NCBI GenBank assembly: GCA_035048495.1
Contig: CM068547.1
Location: 26,109,913-26,173,912, forward strand
Length of the DNA stretch: 64,000 nucleotides
Direction: 5' to 3'
Source of the DNA: Euptelea pleiosperma
Lineage: Eukaryota; Streptophyta; Magnoliopsida; Ranunculales; Eupteleaceae
Part shown: positions 35,345 to 47,615 of the stretch, one piece after another
How the letters are laid out: the number at the start of each line of letters is the position of its first letter
How positions within the stretch are numbered: the first letter of the stretch is position 1
The notes under the pieces: model-generated
The model's database searches: none
What the model was told of the DNA's origin: nothing
What the model saw: only the letters and a program-made list of their open reading frames with translations
Program-made: the position numbers and the translations under genes

Positions 35345-37040
35345 CCCGTCATAAGGATGACGACAATTAGAGACGATGAATTACGTACACAACGGGAAAA
35401 ATAATAGTATCGTGACGGAGATCTCACATCTCCAATTCACGGACGACACATTAGTCTTTACTTCAGGGTCAGAGGTACAACTAACCTTTCTAAAGTGTCT
35501 CCTTTGCTGCTTTGAATCCTGCTCAGGACTTAAGGTTAATTTCAAAAAGAGCAGTATCATGTGTGTTGGGGAGTATGATAATCCGAAGAGTTGGCTGGGA
35601 TTCTGGAGTGCTCTATGAGTTCGCTACGTACCCTCCTCCTACTTAGGTCTGCCTTTAAGGGCCAAGTACAGAACCAAAGGAATCTGGGATCCTGTTATTG
35701 GGAGAGTGCGGAGACGACTGACAGGTTGGAAAGGGAAATACCTATCCAAAGGAGGAAAGTTGGTGCTAATAAAAAGTACTCTTGCAAGTATACCAGTATA
35801 CTTCCTCTCGCTATTCTCCATTCCGGCTAGTGTTGTGTCCACCCTAGAGAGGATCATATCATGAGGAATTTTTTGTGGGACGACAATGATGGTGTATTTG
35901 GCAACACTTGGTGAAATGGGATCAAGTGTGCAAGCCCAAAGATCAAGGGGGTCTAGGTATTAGAAAAATCAAAACCATGAATTTAGCTCTCCTAGGTAAA
36001 TGGATTTGGAGATTTTGGAAAGAAAGGAACAACTTATGGCATCGAGTGATAGTTGGGAAATATGGAGAGAAGCCAAGGGGTTGGACATCGTTAGAGTCTA
36101 GATTGCCTTATGGGTGTGGTGTGTGGAGAGGTATTCTCAATGTCCAGGATCGTATCCTAGAGGGTGCCAAACTAGTGATAGGAATGGGGCTAGGGTGAGA
36201 TTCTGGAGGACACGTGGTGTGGAGATATATGCTTCAAGGAGTCCTTTCCACGACTTTACTCCTTGTCACATAGGAAAGGACAGTTCATTGTTTCATTCTA
36301 GCACCAATCTGAACAAGATGACTTCTGGGACCTCAATCTCAGGAAGAATCTTTTTGTTTGGGAAAGAGATCAACAGAAAATTTTGATGGACCACTTGCAG
36401 TATTAGAGGCTCACTCCTGATAAGGAAGACTTACTCTTGGATCCACTTCAGATCAGGATGTTTCTCAGTCACCTCTTGCTACACCTTCCTTTCTTGCCCA
36501 ACCTCTCCCACCCCCATATACTAGTGTCTCAAAATTGGGTAAGCAAAAGTGCCATCGAAAATTATCTTCTTTGCTTGGACCTCCACCTTGAATAAACTTC
36601 TGACCATCGACAATCTCATTACTAGAAAATGGATCTTGGTTAATTAATGCGTCATGTGCAAGGCGAATGGAGATAACACAGACCACCTCTTGTTATATTG
36701 TGTGTTTGCCAGGCAGATTTGGACATATTTTTTGGATATAGTGAGTCTCCATTGGGTCATGCCAGCAACCTTTGGAGATTTACTGGGAGGATGGCCTAAA
36801 CTCACATTATCTTCTAGGGGGAGACTCTTGTGGAGGATTCTACCCTATGCGGTGAGTTGGGGCATATGGTTGGAAAGGAATAGGAGGATCTTTAGGGGAG
36901 AAGAGAAAACGATCCAGGACACTATCATCAGTATTAAGGCAATTCCTTTTAATTGGAGAAATGCATCTCCTATCTTCAGAGGCACTTTCACCTTTTTTAA
37001 TGAGATGATCTTTAGGTTTGATGCTTTGTTAGCTGGTTAG
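35345..37040 (+). pseudogene. LINE reverse transcriptase pseudogene
   Basis: Pieces seen in several frames: LQFTDDTLVF (~35430; the F-x-DD catalytic motif of LINE reverse transcriptases), LKVNFKKS (~35540), a Gly-Leu-Gly stretch KPKDQGGLGIRKIKTMNLAL (35938-35997) and KWIWRF (~36000). The zf-RVT-type C-terminus is CVMCKANGDNTDHLLLYCVFA (ends at ~36712; Cys-x2-Cys and His/Cys spacing kept). The final frame 36654-37040 ends with a stop. Frameshifts and stops make it inactive. Confidence 0.8.
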
Positions 37041-37064
37041 TAGTAAAGGATGTAGGTGGCATCT
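35345..37064 (+). mobile_element. 5'-truncated L1-type LINE, main part
   Basis: A non-LTR retrotransposon lacking its endonuclease and most of its reverse transcriptase. It starts within the reverse transcriptase and runs to the zinc-binding C-terminus. Its 3' untranslated region is split at 37065-37069 by the F1-c insertion and resumes after 50647. L1 elements are often 5'-truncated by incomplete reverse transcription. Confidence 0.8.
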
Positions 37065-37069
37065 CTTTT
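37065..37069. repeat. CTTTT target-site duplication of F1-c (left)
   Basis: CTTTT precedes the 5' LTR and recurs at 50643-50647 right after the 3' LTR. Confidence 0.85.
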
Positions 37070-38432
37070 TGTAAGGAATATTTTTATATTCAATTTGGCA
37101 AATATTCCGTTTGACATAAAAACATTCTTGTAACCGTTCCTACGAGCACCAATGTAGTGTGTAGATGTCGTGGTACGCATACTTCGCTGATTGGAGACTT
37201 GTGTAATCGATTGGAAGCTATGAGGCAGAACTGTATATAAGCCAAATCGATTGGAGACTCTGTGTAATTGATTGGAAGCTACGAGATAGAACTGGATATA
37301 AGCCATATTGATTGGAGACCTCTGTGTAATCGATTGGAGCCTTCGGGACAAACTTATTTGAGGCCAATCGATTGGAGACCTCTGTGTAATCGATTGGAGC
37401 CTACAGAACAGGAAACTTATTGAGGCCAATCGATTGGATACTTACACCCAATCGATTGGACATGGCCCAATCGATTGGACCCGAAGTACAATCGATTGGA
37501 CCTTGCACGAACTGAGTCTTTCTCAGATGCGAATGTCTTGGTTCCATTACCCCATGTCCCACACGACTCAGGGTCACGAATTCTATAAATATAACCCTTC
37601 TATACCTTCTCTAAATACACACAGAGAGACAGAGTGACTCAATCTTTAAGAGAGAGAAGAAAAGGTTTATTTATTAGAGTGTCCATTCGAAGAGCAATAA
37701 ACTTGTTTCTCATTCACATCTTGTGAGCTTGTTCTCTTCTTGATCAAAGCCAAGTGCTTGATCCTTCCTTTAGCTTAGGTCTATCACTTATATATTCGAC
37801 CAAGTAGCCTGAGTGTACCAGTGTGACTCAACACATTTGAGCAACCTAGGGTTCAGGGTGTACTGAATCCTTCACCTTCTGCAAAGGTGGGAGTGTTGAG
37901 AATTAAGATCGGATGAGCCGATCGACGGTAGGTTTAGGGGTGTACCAAACTGAACAAGAGGACAAGGCTTCTTGGCTTGAAGCGTGCGCGTGGATTTGTA
38001 GCGTTGATTCAGAGGACGTGGACGCATCGGCAGTAGGCCTTGGCTAAGGTTGGAAGCTGTATTTGTAATGGTGCTGCGTAGATAACTTTTGTTTCGTTTA
38101 ACTTTTCAATTAGTGATACTTTCCGTCTGGAGGTGGTCCCGTGGTTTTTCCTTGGCTAAAGTTTCCACGTAAAAATCTCTTGTCTTGTGTGATTGTTTGT
38201 TTGTATTCTGCAATCTATCTTAATTAGATCAAATGACGAAAAGAAAATATACCACGGAGGTATATTCAATTTGAGTCGGTTGAGATAATCTTTTATCAAA
38301 CAACTAAGGCATTCGATTTTGTTCTCCTACCTTTGGCCTGTAAAACTATGTAGGTATAATTAATTTTAAATACCTAATCAACCCCCCCTTCTAGATATAT
38401 TGGATTAAAGAGAACGGACCGATGTAATTTCA
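37070..38432 (+). repeat. F1-c 5' LTR
   Basis: 1,363 bp from TGTAAGGAATATTTTTATAT to GTAATTTCA. It lacks about 250 bp that the 3' LTR has just upstream of the AATCGATT cluster (compare 37185-37195 with 46615-46870). Confidence 0.92.
37195..37591 (+). promoter_or_regulatory. F1-c 5' LTR promoter: AATCGATTGG cluster and TATAAATA
   Basis: Nine exact AATCGATTGG sites and several one-base variants lie between 37195 and 37505, arranged in ~60-bp units such as TGTGTAATCGATTGGAGCCT. TATAAATA follows at 37584-37591, about 80 bp downstream. The cluster probably acts as an enhancer in U3 (inference). Confidence 0.65.
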
Positions 38433-38434
38433 AT

Positions 38435-38446
38435 TGGTATCAAAGC
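38435..38446 (+). other. F1-c primer-binding site
   Basis: TGGTATCAAAGC, two bases after the LTR end, is one mismatch from the initiator methionine tRNA complement. Confidence 0.88.
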
Positions 38447-38519
38447 GGATATTTTTATTAAGGTTTAATCACTGAATTTAGATTCTATGAAACCAGTCCA
38501 TTTTCATTAATTTTTCAAA

Positions 38520-41500
38520 ATGCAAAGAGAAGGTGAAAACATATCAAACCTCCATTGTTTGATGGAGAAGACTCTGCATATTGGAAGGCTAAGATGAGGG
38601 CTTTTCTAAAGTCTATTGATTAAAGAGTCTAGATGTCTATAGTGGATAGTTGGTCACCACCCACAATGGCTGTAGGAGATATAACCATTCTTAAACCTAA
38701 AGCCGACTGGAGCAAAGAGGACATAGACTGTTGTTGTCTAAATAGCAAAGGGCTAAATATTATTTTCAATGCGGTTGATAAGAATGAGTTTCGAAGAATC
38801 TCTACTTGTTCTTTGGCTAAAGAATTAAGCATGGGACATTCTTAGAGTCACACATGAAGGAACGTTAGCTATTAAAATCTCTAAACTTCAAATGTTGACT
38901 TCTAAGTTCGAATCCAGTAGAATGGAGGAGAATGATACTTTCACTGAGTTTTATGCCCAACTTAGTGATATTGTAAACTCTGCACACAACTTGGGTGAAA
39001 TCATTCCTGAATCCAAAGTTGTTCGAAAATTTTGAGATCATTACTTGATAGATTTCAGGCTAAGGTTACTGCTATTCAGGAGAGTAAGGATGTTGACTCT
39101 CTCAGAGTTGATGAGCTGGTTGGGTCTCTACAAACTTATGAAATGAACTTGAGACAACCAAAGAAATCAAAAGGTAGCTTAAGTTTCTGAAGCTCAAGAT
39201 TCAAAGTCAGATGTTGACTCTGAAGTTGAAATGGCACTATTTGTGAAAAAGTTCAAAAAGTTTTTTCGTTCTAAAAATGATAGAGTTAAGAACAATAAAA
39301 CTTTTGATAAATCTAAGGAACATGCCAGACCTCATGAGAGAGGTAGCTGATATTCGCTTAAAAGTGCGCATTTTTCACTGTTATCTTCTAAGAGTTATCA
39401 CACTCTCCTACATTAAAATGTTCTATTTATCTACTTTTCTACGTAAAAGTCTATTTTGTTGCGTAGAACACACTTTTCTGGACGAAATGGTATATTTGCA
39501 TGCATTAAACGCATTTTTGGAAGTCTAAATATGAAGACGTTATGATCAAGTCTCATTACGTCCTCTTCTCTTGCAGGAAACTCGATCGGACTATCCTCGA
39601 GACTTGCGAGCCCACCATCAACCACAGAAGCCTAATATCAAAGTCTAAAGAGCCAACATGCTATGACTAGAAGATACAGGCCAAGTACGGGTCAAGTTAA
39701 AGGATCACAGAGCCAGTCCAAATAACCAAGAGAGATGGAGAGCCGATGACCAAGAGACGGACCAAAGCAGTCGAAGCCTAAATGAAATGAGAAGAAAATG
39801 ATAATCTGCTCTGCTGGCAAAGCCCGAGAAGAGAACATATTGAAAACTAAGGTTCCAGACCCTCCGCCAGTAGTTATCTCTATAGTCTGTAGAGTTTTCT
39901 CTCTCATCTCTCCTATTTCTCTCTCGTCTCTCTTCATCTCCCTATACATCACCACCTGATCCTCAGATCTACTGACCTAACCTCAAAACTCCTGTCCGTT
40001 GGCTCTATCTCATCTCCCTTAGCTTTCTGACCATTGGATCTTCAATCGGACCGTTGGATCTTCCACCAGACCGTTGGATCTCTCTAGATCGGTCGATCTA
40101 CCAATCTGAGTCCCAATCAAGTCACCATCCATCCGATCATCATCAAATTGTCTATCACATCATCTTGTGAGACGATGGACATCATCAATCCATATGGGCC
40201 AGTAGCCGGGCCCATCATCATCGACCCGCGGCCCGACCATTTAGTGGACCCCACGATTTTAACATTCTTTAAATTAATGTTTAAAAATAAAAAAAAGGGG
40301 GGGTCCACTAAATGGGGAAAGCCCCCAAAGAAAGAAAAGAAGTTTTCTTACAAAAAAAAAAAATTTAAAAATTATTTTTTTCAAAACATCCCTAATTTCC
40401 ATTAATGGAAACTAGGGAGCTTTAAAGGGGACAGAGAAGGGTTCGTTTGAACCCTAATCTCTTCTTCCCAATTCCCCCCCTTCCATTCTCCTTCATACCC
40501 CTTCCTATCTCCTCCTCTCCTTCTCCCTATCCTTTCCCTTCTTTCCCCCCACTTTCTTCTCCTCTTCTTCCTCCTTTCTTCTTTTTCTTCTTCATATCTT
40601 CGTCGGAGTTGCCTGCAACTCTGGCCGTCTACTTCGTCTTCTGCCTCTTCCTCATCTTCTGTTCTCTCCTTCTTTCTTCTCTTCTTCTTCTTCTCTCGCT
40701 GCACAGCCGCCTTCATCTCTTCCCCTTTGCCTTCACGGTGGCTGTTCTCCAAATAGCCACCACCGGCAACCCATTCACCAGACTGGTTCATCCCGTCCGC
40801 CTGCAACTCCGGCTAGGTTCCATCCCCCACAACTTTCTCTCTTCTCTCCCCACGCTCTCACCCCAAAAACCCCAAGCTTCCCTTAAGCAGGCCGAACCTG
40901 CAAGTATTTAACGGACCTGCAACTTCGAGTTGCAGGTGTTCTCTCAACGTCAAACCCTCTCCTTGCTCTCATCCGCTGAAACGGTGGTTGCTGCTCCTCT
41001 CTTTGGACAGAACGCCAACGTCGTCTTCGTCTTCCTCTCCTTGTGTTGCAGGCTAGCAACGACACTGCAAAATGAGCAGTCAAATGAGTCCAACGGTGGA
41101 CCTGCAACTCAAAACGTTGACGACCTTCTTCCACGTTGAAGACTCCTATTGAGCCAGTTTTTCATCCACCACCACTTCGCTGCCGCTCCTCCCTGCAAGC
41201 TTCCCCATTGCTGGTCACCAATCTTTACTGGACAAAGAGAAAAAGAATGAATGAAGAGAAGGGGGATGGAACCCTTCTCCATTAACCAATCGCATCTCTC
41301 TTTCAACGTTGGCACACCAAGGTAGACAGCTCCTCCATAATCCACGGTTGGCTCTTCCTCACCACTCAAGGCCGCACCTAGAACTTCAAGGGTTCAATCA
41401 TTGCTGCACCTACAACCGGCGATCTTGTTGTCCCACCTCCAAGGGGTATAGCTCATCCACCATGATCATCACTTTACTACCCTTGCTCTTCCTATCTTGG

Positions 41501-43146
41501 CCACGGCTTGGACAACAACCTTTATCATCTTGGGTGATCCTTCAGCACACAACCACCACATGGGATGAATATCAATGACAACTCCTAGCCTAGCTTCTCC
41601 CTCTCAGCTCCTTGCCACCTCAGGTAAGTTCCAAGGGTAATTTTCTCCTTTTCTCTCTCTATGAATCTAGGGCATCTCTCTCTCTAGATCTCTCTTTCTA
41701 CTTTATCTCTCTAAATTTCTTTCTCTAGTTTATTCTTTTTTTTTCTTTTTTTTTATGCTTTATAAATTAGTTATTTTCATTGTAAGAGACATGTTAGATT
41801 GAATGAAGTCAGATTTGAATAAAGTTGTGTTACATTCTCTACAAGTTTTTCCATCATTTTATGTATTCTTTATTATGCTAATCCGCCTAATCCCGAGTAC
41901 GGATCGACATCCGACACTTCCCACTGTGCAAGAAGTTTTAATTTTGCAGGATAATCGGATCAATTTACAAATGTATTGAAATAGGGTTTTCGTTACCAAC
42001 GACACAGAAAAAATCCAACTTTCAGTAGCAGAAGTGAAAGGAATCTTAGGGAAAGTCGCTCAAGCGAACCCCAATGTTTCAAATGTAAGGGTTTTGGTCA
42101 CTTTGCTAATGTGTGCCCAAACAAAGAAGAATATAAGGGCAAGGCAAAAGCTTTCAATGCCACATGGGATGAAGAATCAAAAGATCATTCTGATAGCAAT
42201 GAAAAGACTGATAAGTATACAGCTTTTGTTGCTCGTTTTAATAGTCCCTATAGATCTCATGGAGATTCCAAGAAAAGTGATGATGAGAGCTCAGAAGACT
42301 CTTATAATGGGGACTCGGATGACTCGATAGTTGGTGTGAAAGAACTATATGAGGAATCGATAAAATTCATTAAGACTAATAAAGTTTTGTCTGACAGAGT
42401 TAAATGTCTTGACTTTGAAAATACAGCCTTATTAATTGACACTGAAAAATTAAAAGTGTTGATTACTGATTTAGAGCAAGAGAATGAGTCTCTAATAAAA
42501 AGGAACAAGTCACTAGAATGTGAATTCCAAACTTGCATGACACATAAGGAATCCTTGAAAATGAGCTTCTTAAATCTAAGAGGGATGTGTCAAGATTCTC
42601 ATCTAGCTCCGTAAAGCTTGATAAGATTCTTCATGTGGGAAAAGTCTATGGAGACAAACAAGGTTTGGGTTACAAACAAAATCAAGAAAAATGGTCTTCT
42701 TCAAGATGATTTTTGTTAAGGCTCAAGGTATTCCCACTCAGATCAATGACCAAATTAAAGTTATCAAAAGCAATCGTCAGTGTACGTACTACAAAAATTT
42801 GGGTCATGTGATTAGAGACTATCATAAATTGAGAAGAGGACATCAAAATTCTCTAGAGAAAGTGGTGTATTCAACTCAGAATGTGAAGAGTCAAAGATTT
42901 CCTATGAAGACACATTATGAGATAAACTATTTGGATGTGCTATCTAGGAAGATGAAAGACCTACTGGAAAGGTCTAGAAAATTAATCAAGGAGATTGAGT
43001 CTCTTGAGAAATTCAAACATCCTCAGAGTTCTGTAACTCAAAAGAGGAGAGATCCTAAAAGAATTAATATATCCACCGAAATCACATTTGTGTGGGTTAG
43101 AAAAGATTCTCTGAATGAGAAATGTTCGACAATGTCCTATCTTTGA
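38520..43146 (+). pseudogene. F1-c gag pseudogene (split by solo LTR)
   Basis: Start at 38520. Segments: N-terminal copia-gag region (KIKPKADWSK-like, ~38695), a UBN2-type stretch (THEGTLAIKISKLQ, ~38850; IPESKVVRKF, ~39010) and KKFKKFFRSKND-like basic residues (~39250). Then the inserted LTR, 39348-42024. The frame resumes with a CCHC knuckle CFKCKGFGHFANVC (~42077), acidic KSDDESSEDS (~42270), coiled-coil-like DTEKLKVLITDLEQENESL (~42436), a degenerate second knuckle CTYYKNLGHVIRDY (~42780) and the C-terminus ending at 43146. Stops and frameshifts are present. It matches F1-b gag across its length. Confidence 0.8.
39348..42024 (+). mobile_element. 2.7-kb solo LTR, probably Ty3/gypsy (Del/Tekay-like)
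   Basis: 2,677 bp, beginning TGATATTCGCTTAAAAGTGC and ending CCAACTTTCA, between GTAGC duplications (39343-39347 and 42025-42029). The TG...CA ends and 5-bp duplication show that it is an LTR, and no internal coding region is present. Very long LTRs are typical of the Del/Tekay chromovirus lineage, but nothing in this copy proves the lineage. The long CT-rich stretch at 40440-40700 generates large frames on both strands that have no protein features. Confidence 0.85.
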
Positions 43147-44327
43147 GCATTGTGCTCTCTATCCCCTTGTGTTTTCGATTCTTATTCTTTGGAGGGATAT
43201 TTTTTATTTTTTTTTCCTTTTGATTTTGCTTCGCTTTGAAGAATAAAAATTGAAATTTTTTCAGAAAATCAAAAGCTCGATTGTTTAAAAAAATGTTAAA
43301 ATTATTATTACGATTTTGATGAGCAATAATTTCTGAGAACGTTCAAAAAATAAGAACTTAACTATGTTAGTAAATTTTTGCTAATCTGAGTATTATATCT
43401 TTTAATTATTATGATTGGTCAATTTTTACTAGTGTGCATTAGAAGATTATTTAAATAGTATATCTCATATTTTTTACATGCACACTGATTATTACTGTGG
43501 GAATGGATTTGATAGAGGTGTGAGATCTTATATTATTAGAATTAGGAATAAACTTCTACTGATTATAACTTCAAATTAGTAGTGTTCTTGCCTTCAGTTG
43601 ATTTCAAAACTACAATATAGTCGATTGTTGGCTTCCCAATGAGAGTTATTATAATAAGGAAACAGCTACCTCAAAAAATAAGTGTGAAAGCCATCTGTAT
43701 GGCCCTGCTTGAAATTGAAATTTGATTCTCGTTGCTGTAGAAAAGGGCTACTTACATGGAGAGTGAAAGTTACTTATATTCAAAGTGAATAAAAATGGTG
43801 TAAAAGACAGCCAATTTGCTAGAAAAATTCTGATCCAATCAGCAAATACCCGTATACATGAGTGTATATGAGAACCCTTAATAACTCTAATTAGGATTTT
43901 ATGATCAGATACAAGATATCTCTAGATTTTGATTTTTATGAGAAATTATTACTGAAATCTTATCCGGTACCATAGATAAAATCAGATCACTTACACTTTA
44001 TGATATTACTATTGATATTTGAATCGATGATTACTAGTTATTTGTGACTTGCGCTAATGTCTAAAAGAGTTGATGTTTCTGATGAAGCAAAAGTTTGAAC
44101 TAATGTGTTAGTTATTTTTCCTTAAATAGACTCAGTTTTTAGTGCTTATCAAGATTAATTTCATGAATTGAATTCTAATATTATTCTGAATATTATCTTG
44201 GTGTATTATCTTTTCTTGAGCCGTTTAAAAATGTTATTTGGTTTGAAAAGATTTTGAAGGTCCTGGAGAATGAGCCTATTGGTTTTAAAAAATTAAAAAA
44301 AAATTATTTTTTTATTCAGAGCCTAGT
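43147..44327. other. F1-c spacer between gag and ORF2
   Basis: AT-rich and non-coding, and homologous to F1-b 23862-25001. It lacks any pol motif. Confidence 0.7.
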
Positions 44328-44472
44328 CCAATCGATTGGACTCTACAGACTAATCGATCGGACATCGCCAATCGATTGGATAGTGCGACGTTCGATTTTA
44401 TAAAACCCAAAATGGGTCATTTTCAACCCCAATCGATCCGATTGCCTCCCAGATTTCTCCCAATCGATCGCG
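44328..44472 (+). promoter_or_regulatory. F1-c internal AATCGATT cluster and TATAAAA upstream of ORF2
   Basis: Two exact CCAATCGATTGG sites and three ATCGATCG/ATCGATCC variants flank TTTTATAAAA (44396-44405), 213 bp upstream of the ORF2 start. It is a close match in layout to 23641-23826. Confidence 0.55.
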
Positions 44473-44617
44473 GGTGCCTTATGTACTATTCCCATAGTAT
44501 TTTGTGGAGCGATTCTCTTGATTTCTTCGGTTTTTTACTTCATCTTCTTTATTGGAATTTGGAGATTTTTGAGTGAAAATGGAGTTGTTTTGGTATTTTC
44601 TCCCTTTTCTAGTTCTT

Positions 44618-45867
44618 ATGGCGACAAATCATCGTCGTCGAAGAGCGATTGTGGTCTCAGAAGAGGAAAGTGGCGATGATGAAACTCTTGTGCAAAGGAC
44701 TCAATCTCGTGCCAAACGAGGTGGTCGACTTGCTAGTTCTTGTCATTCCGAGCAGGGCGAATCCTCTAGAGGTTCTAGGAGAGCTTGTTCCTGGGGTCGT
44801 TCCGGTCATACCAAGATTCCTTTAGTGAGTGCTCCTATTTCCCCATTTTGGGTTCTATGGTTCATTCTATATTCGTATCTCGTGAGTGGATTCCTGCTAC
44901 TCGGTTGAACATCCCATTTTATCCTGTCTTGGTTAAACTTTTTTATGCCAACATATATTCTATTCAGTGTGATGACCTGAGTGAGCTATCCTTTAAGACT
45001 TATGTCTCTGGGGCTCACCTGACTATTACACCTGATCTGATTTCTATCTTGTTGGACATACCTCGTCCCCCTACTTCACATGAGTACCTTCCCAGGACTC
45101 GTGAGATGACGACTGCTAGAGCCACTTTGACCGAGACTCTCACAGGGCAGTTATTTGATTGGAGTACTTTTATTCTACTTACCTTTTTTCTCTCTAAGTA
45201 TCGGTTGTTGCACCTCATCTGTGGGTACAATATTGATCCACATGGGCATGGGGCATAGGTGAACATTCGTCTTTAGCTTCTATATCATCTAGGTACCGGG
45301 TTTGTTATTGACCTTCTGAGGTTCATGTTTAGAGCCATGGTTAGAACGGGTAGCTAGTTGGCTAACCATCCGTGTCTTCCATTTCCTCTGCTAGTGAGCT
45401 CTATTCTACTTCACCTGGATATACCGATCTTAGCTTCCGAGGAGGTTTGCTCTCCCATGGGGCCCATTGGACCTTCCACTATCAGGAAGAGCATGTCTCA
45501 GGTTCGGAGAGTGACAGATGTTCCTCCGCACTTTGATGATTTTTTTTATGAGGACTTGGGAGATGATACTGAGCTAGGCGTCCAGCCGACAGATACTGAG
45601 ATGCATCCTCCAGAGCCACATCCATCTTTTGTCCAGCCTCTAGAGATGCCTGGACCTTATTCTTTTGAGTCTCTTTATCATCAGATGGTAGGATTCGACC
45701 AGCGTAACACATCTCATGAGGAGCAGACAGCTCAGGGCTTTCGCCATTTAGAGGAGGGTCAAGAGAGGATGACTAGCTCCTTTTTAGATATACAGCGATA
45801 TACGGAGTACCAGTTCACTTTAATGGGCTTTGGACAGCATCCACCATTTCATGATTCAGATCAGTAG
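44618..45867 (+). pseudogene. F1-c ORF2, plant-transposon-protein-like
   Basis: It starts MATNHRRRRA at 44618. The basic/acidic N-terminus is followed by FYANIYSIQCDDLSELSF, ITPDLISILLDIPRP and LLHLICGYNID, as in F1-b. The C-terminal part carries PHPSFVQPLEMPGPYSFES (~45615) and ends at 45867. Compared with F1-b, about 30 codons are missing near 44840-44850 with a change of frame. There is also a TAG at 45256-45258 where F1-b has CAG, a C-to-T change. It resembles PF20167-type proteins of plant retroelements; the function is unknown. Confidence 0.65.
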
Positions 45868-46486
45868 GATGGTACTGGCCCATCGGCCTAGTTTCCCAGA
45901 GAGAGACTTCTTGAGAGTTATCTAGTGTTTATTTTATTTTGATATTATTGTACACCGATAAACTCATATTTTGTATGGTTAAAACTCTGGTTGTGTTTAT
46001 TTGCTTATCTGTTACAGGGTATAAACCAATTTGTGTTATGGTTGGTTATGTATATATGCACTTGTTCTTCATGATGACATTCATTGCATGTTTATTGTCT
46101 GCTTATATTTCTGTACCTTTGTCAATCTGTGACAAAAAGGAGGAGAAAAAATTATAGAGGTAAATAAGTAGATGCATGAGATAGGGGGATAGAAATTTAG
46201 GGGTAGAAAAATTTTTGTTACATTATTTTTTCTAATTTCTCTACTTGTGATGTGCATAATTAACTCACTGCATTTTAATGATTTATTGATTGCTGATAAT
46301 ATTACATGGTATGTATTGTTGGTAGATTGTGTAGGGAATAGATCAAAAGCTATTCCATTATCTGTTCGATTATCTCCGAGAGAGTGTGAGATAGTGAGTG
46401 AATCATGTAAGAGGGTGGGATTGTAATTTTTAATTTTTTATCTTTTACCTTCTATATGATTAAATGTTTTTTATCACAGAATTGCC

Positions 46487-46498
46487 AAAGGGAGAGAT
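46487..46498 (+). other. F1-c polypurine tract
   Basis: AAAGGGAGAGAT directly precedes the 3' LTR. Confidence 0.88.
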
Positions 46499-47615
46499 TG
46501 TAAGGAATATTTTCATATTCAATTTGGCAAATATTCCGTTTGACATAAAAATATTCTTGTAACTATTCCTACGAACACCATTGTAGTGTAGAGATTTTGT
46601 GGTACGCATACTTCGTCGACTACTTGAAGATTAAAAGACAGAGACAGCAAGAATCAGATGGTTGATGACTGGAGTCATCTGAGTAACTGCCCATCTGTCA
46701 ATTAAAGATCATGTACACTCGAATAGAAAGGCAAGTGACTTAGTGGCCATAGAATATGTTTGAAATGAATAAAATATAATGGTCAAACCTAGTTATTGGA
46801 CAAACCCGAGTCTAAGTCAAAGATATTGACTAATGAGAGAGTCTGATCGATTGGATAATTGGACATAGCCCAATCGATTGGAGACTCTTTGTAATCGATT
46901 GGAAGCTATGAGGTAGAATTGTATATAAGCCAAATCGATTGGAGACTCTGTGTAATCGATTGGAAGTTACGAGGCAGAACTGGATATAAGCCAAATCGAT
47001 CGGAGACCTCTATGTAATCGATTGGAGCCTTCAAGACAAACTTATTTGAGGCCAATCGATTAGAGACCTCTGTGTAATCGATTGGAGCCTACAGAATAGG
47101 AAACTTATTAAGGCCAATCGATCGGACACTTATACCCAATCGATTGGACCCATAATATAATTGATTGGACCTTGCACTAACTGAGTCTTTCTCAGATCCG
47201 AATTTCTTGGTTCCATTATCCCACGTCCCACACGACTCAAGGTCACGAATTCTATAAATACAACCCTTCTATACCTTCTCTAAACACACACAGAGACATA
47301 GAGTGACTCAATCTTTCAAGAGAGAAAAGAAAATGTTTATTTATTAGAGTGTCCATTCGAAGAGCAATAAGCTTGTTTCTCATTCACATCTTGTGAGCTT
47401 GTTCTCTTCTTGATCAAAGCCAAGTGCTTGATCCTTCCATTAGCTTAGGTCCATCACTTATATATTCGACCTATTAGCCTGAATGTACCAGTGTGACTCA
47501 ACACATTTGAGCAACCTGGGGTTCAGGGTGTACTGAATCCTTCACCTTCTACAAAGGCGAGAGTGTTGAGAATTAAGATCGGAGGAACCGATCGATGGTA
47601 GGTTTGGGGTGTACC

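Noticed and set aside
40402..40911. Overlapping frames of 134 and 154 codons on opposite strands
   Set aside because: They read a CT-rich (GA-rich) low-complexity stretch inside the solo LTR 39348-42024; the proteins are runs of Glu/Arg/Lys or Phe/Ser/Pro with no domain.
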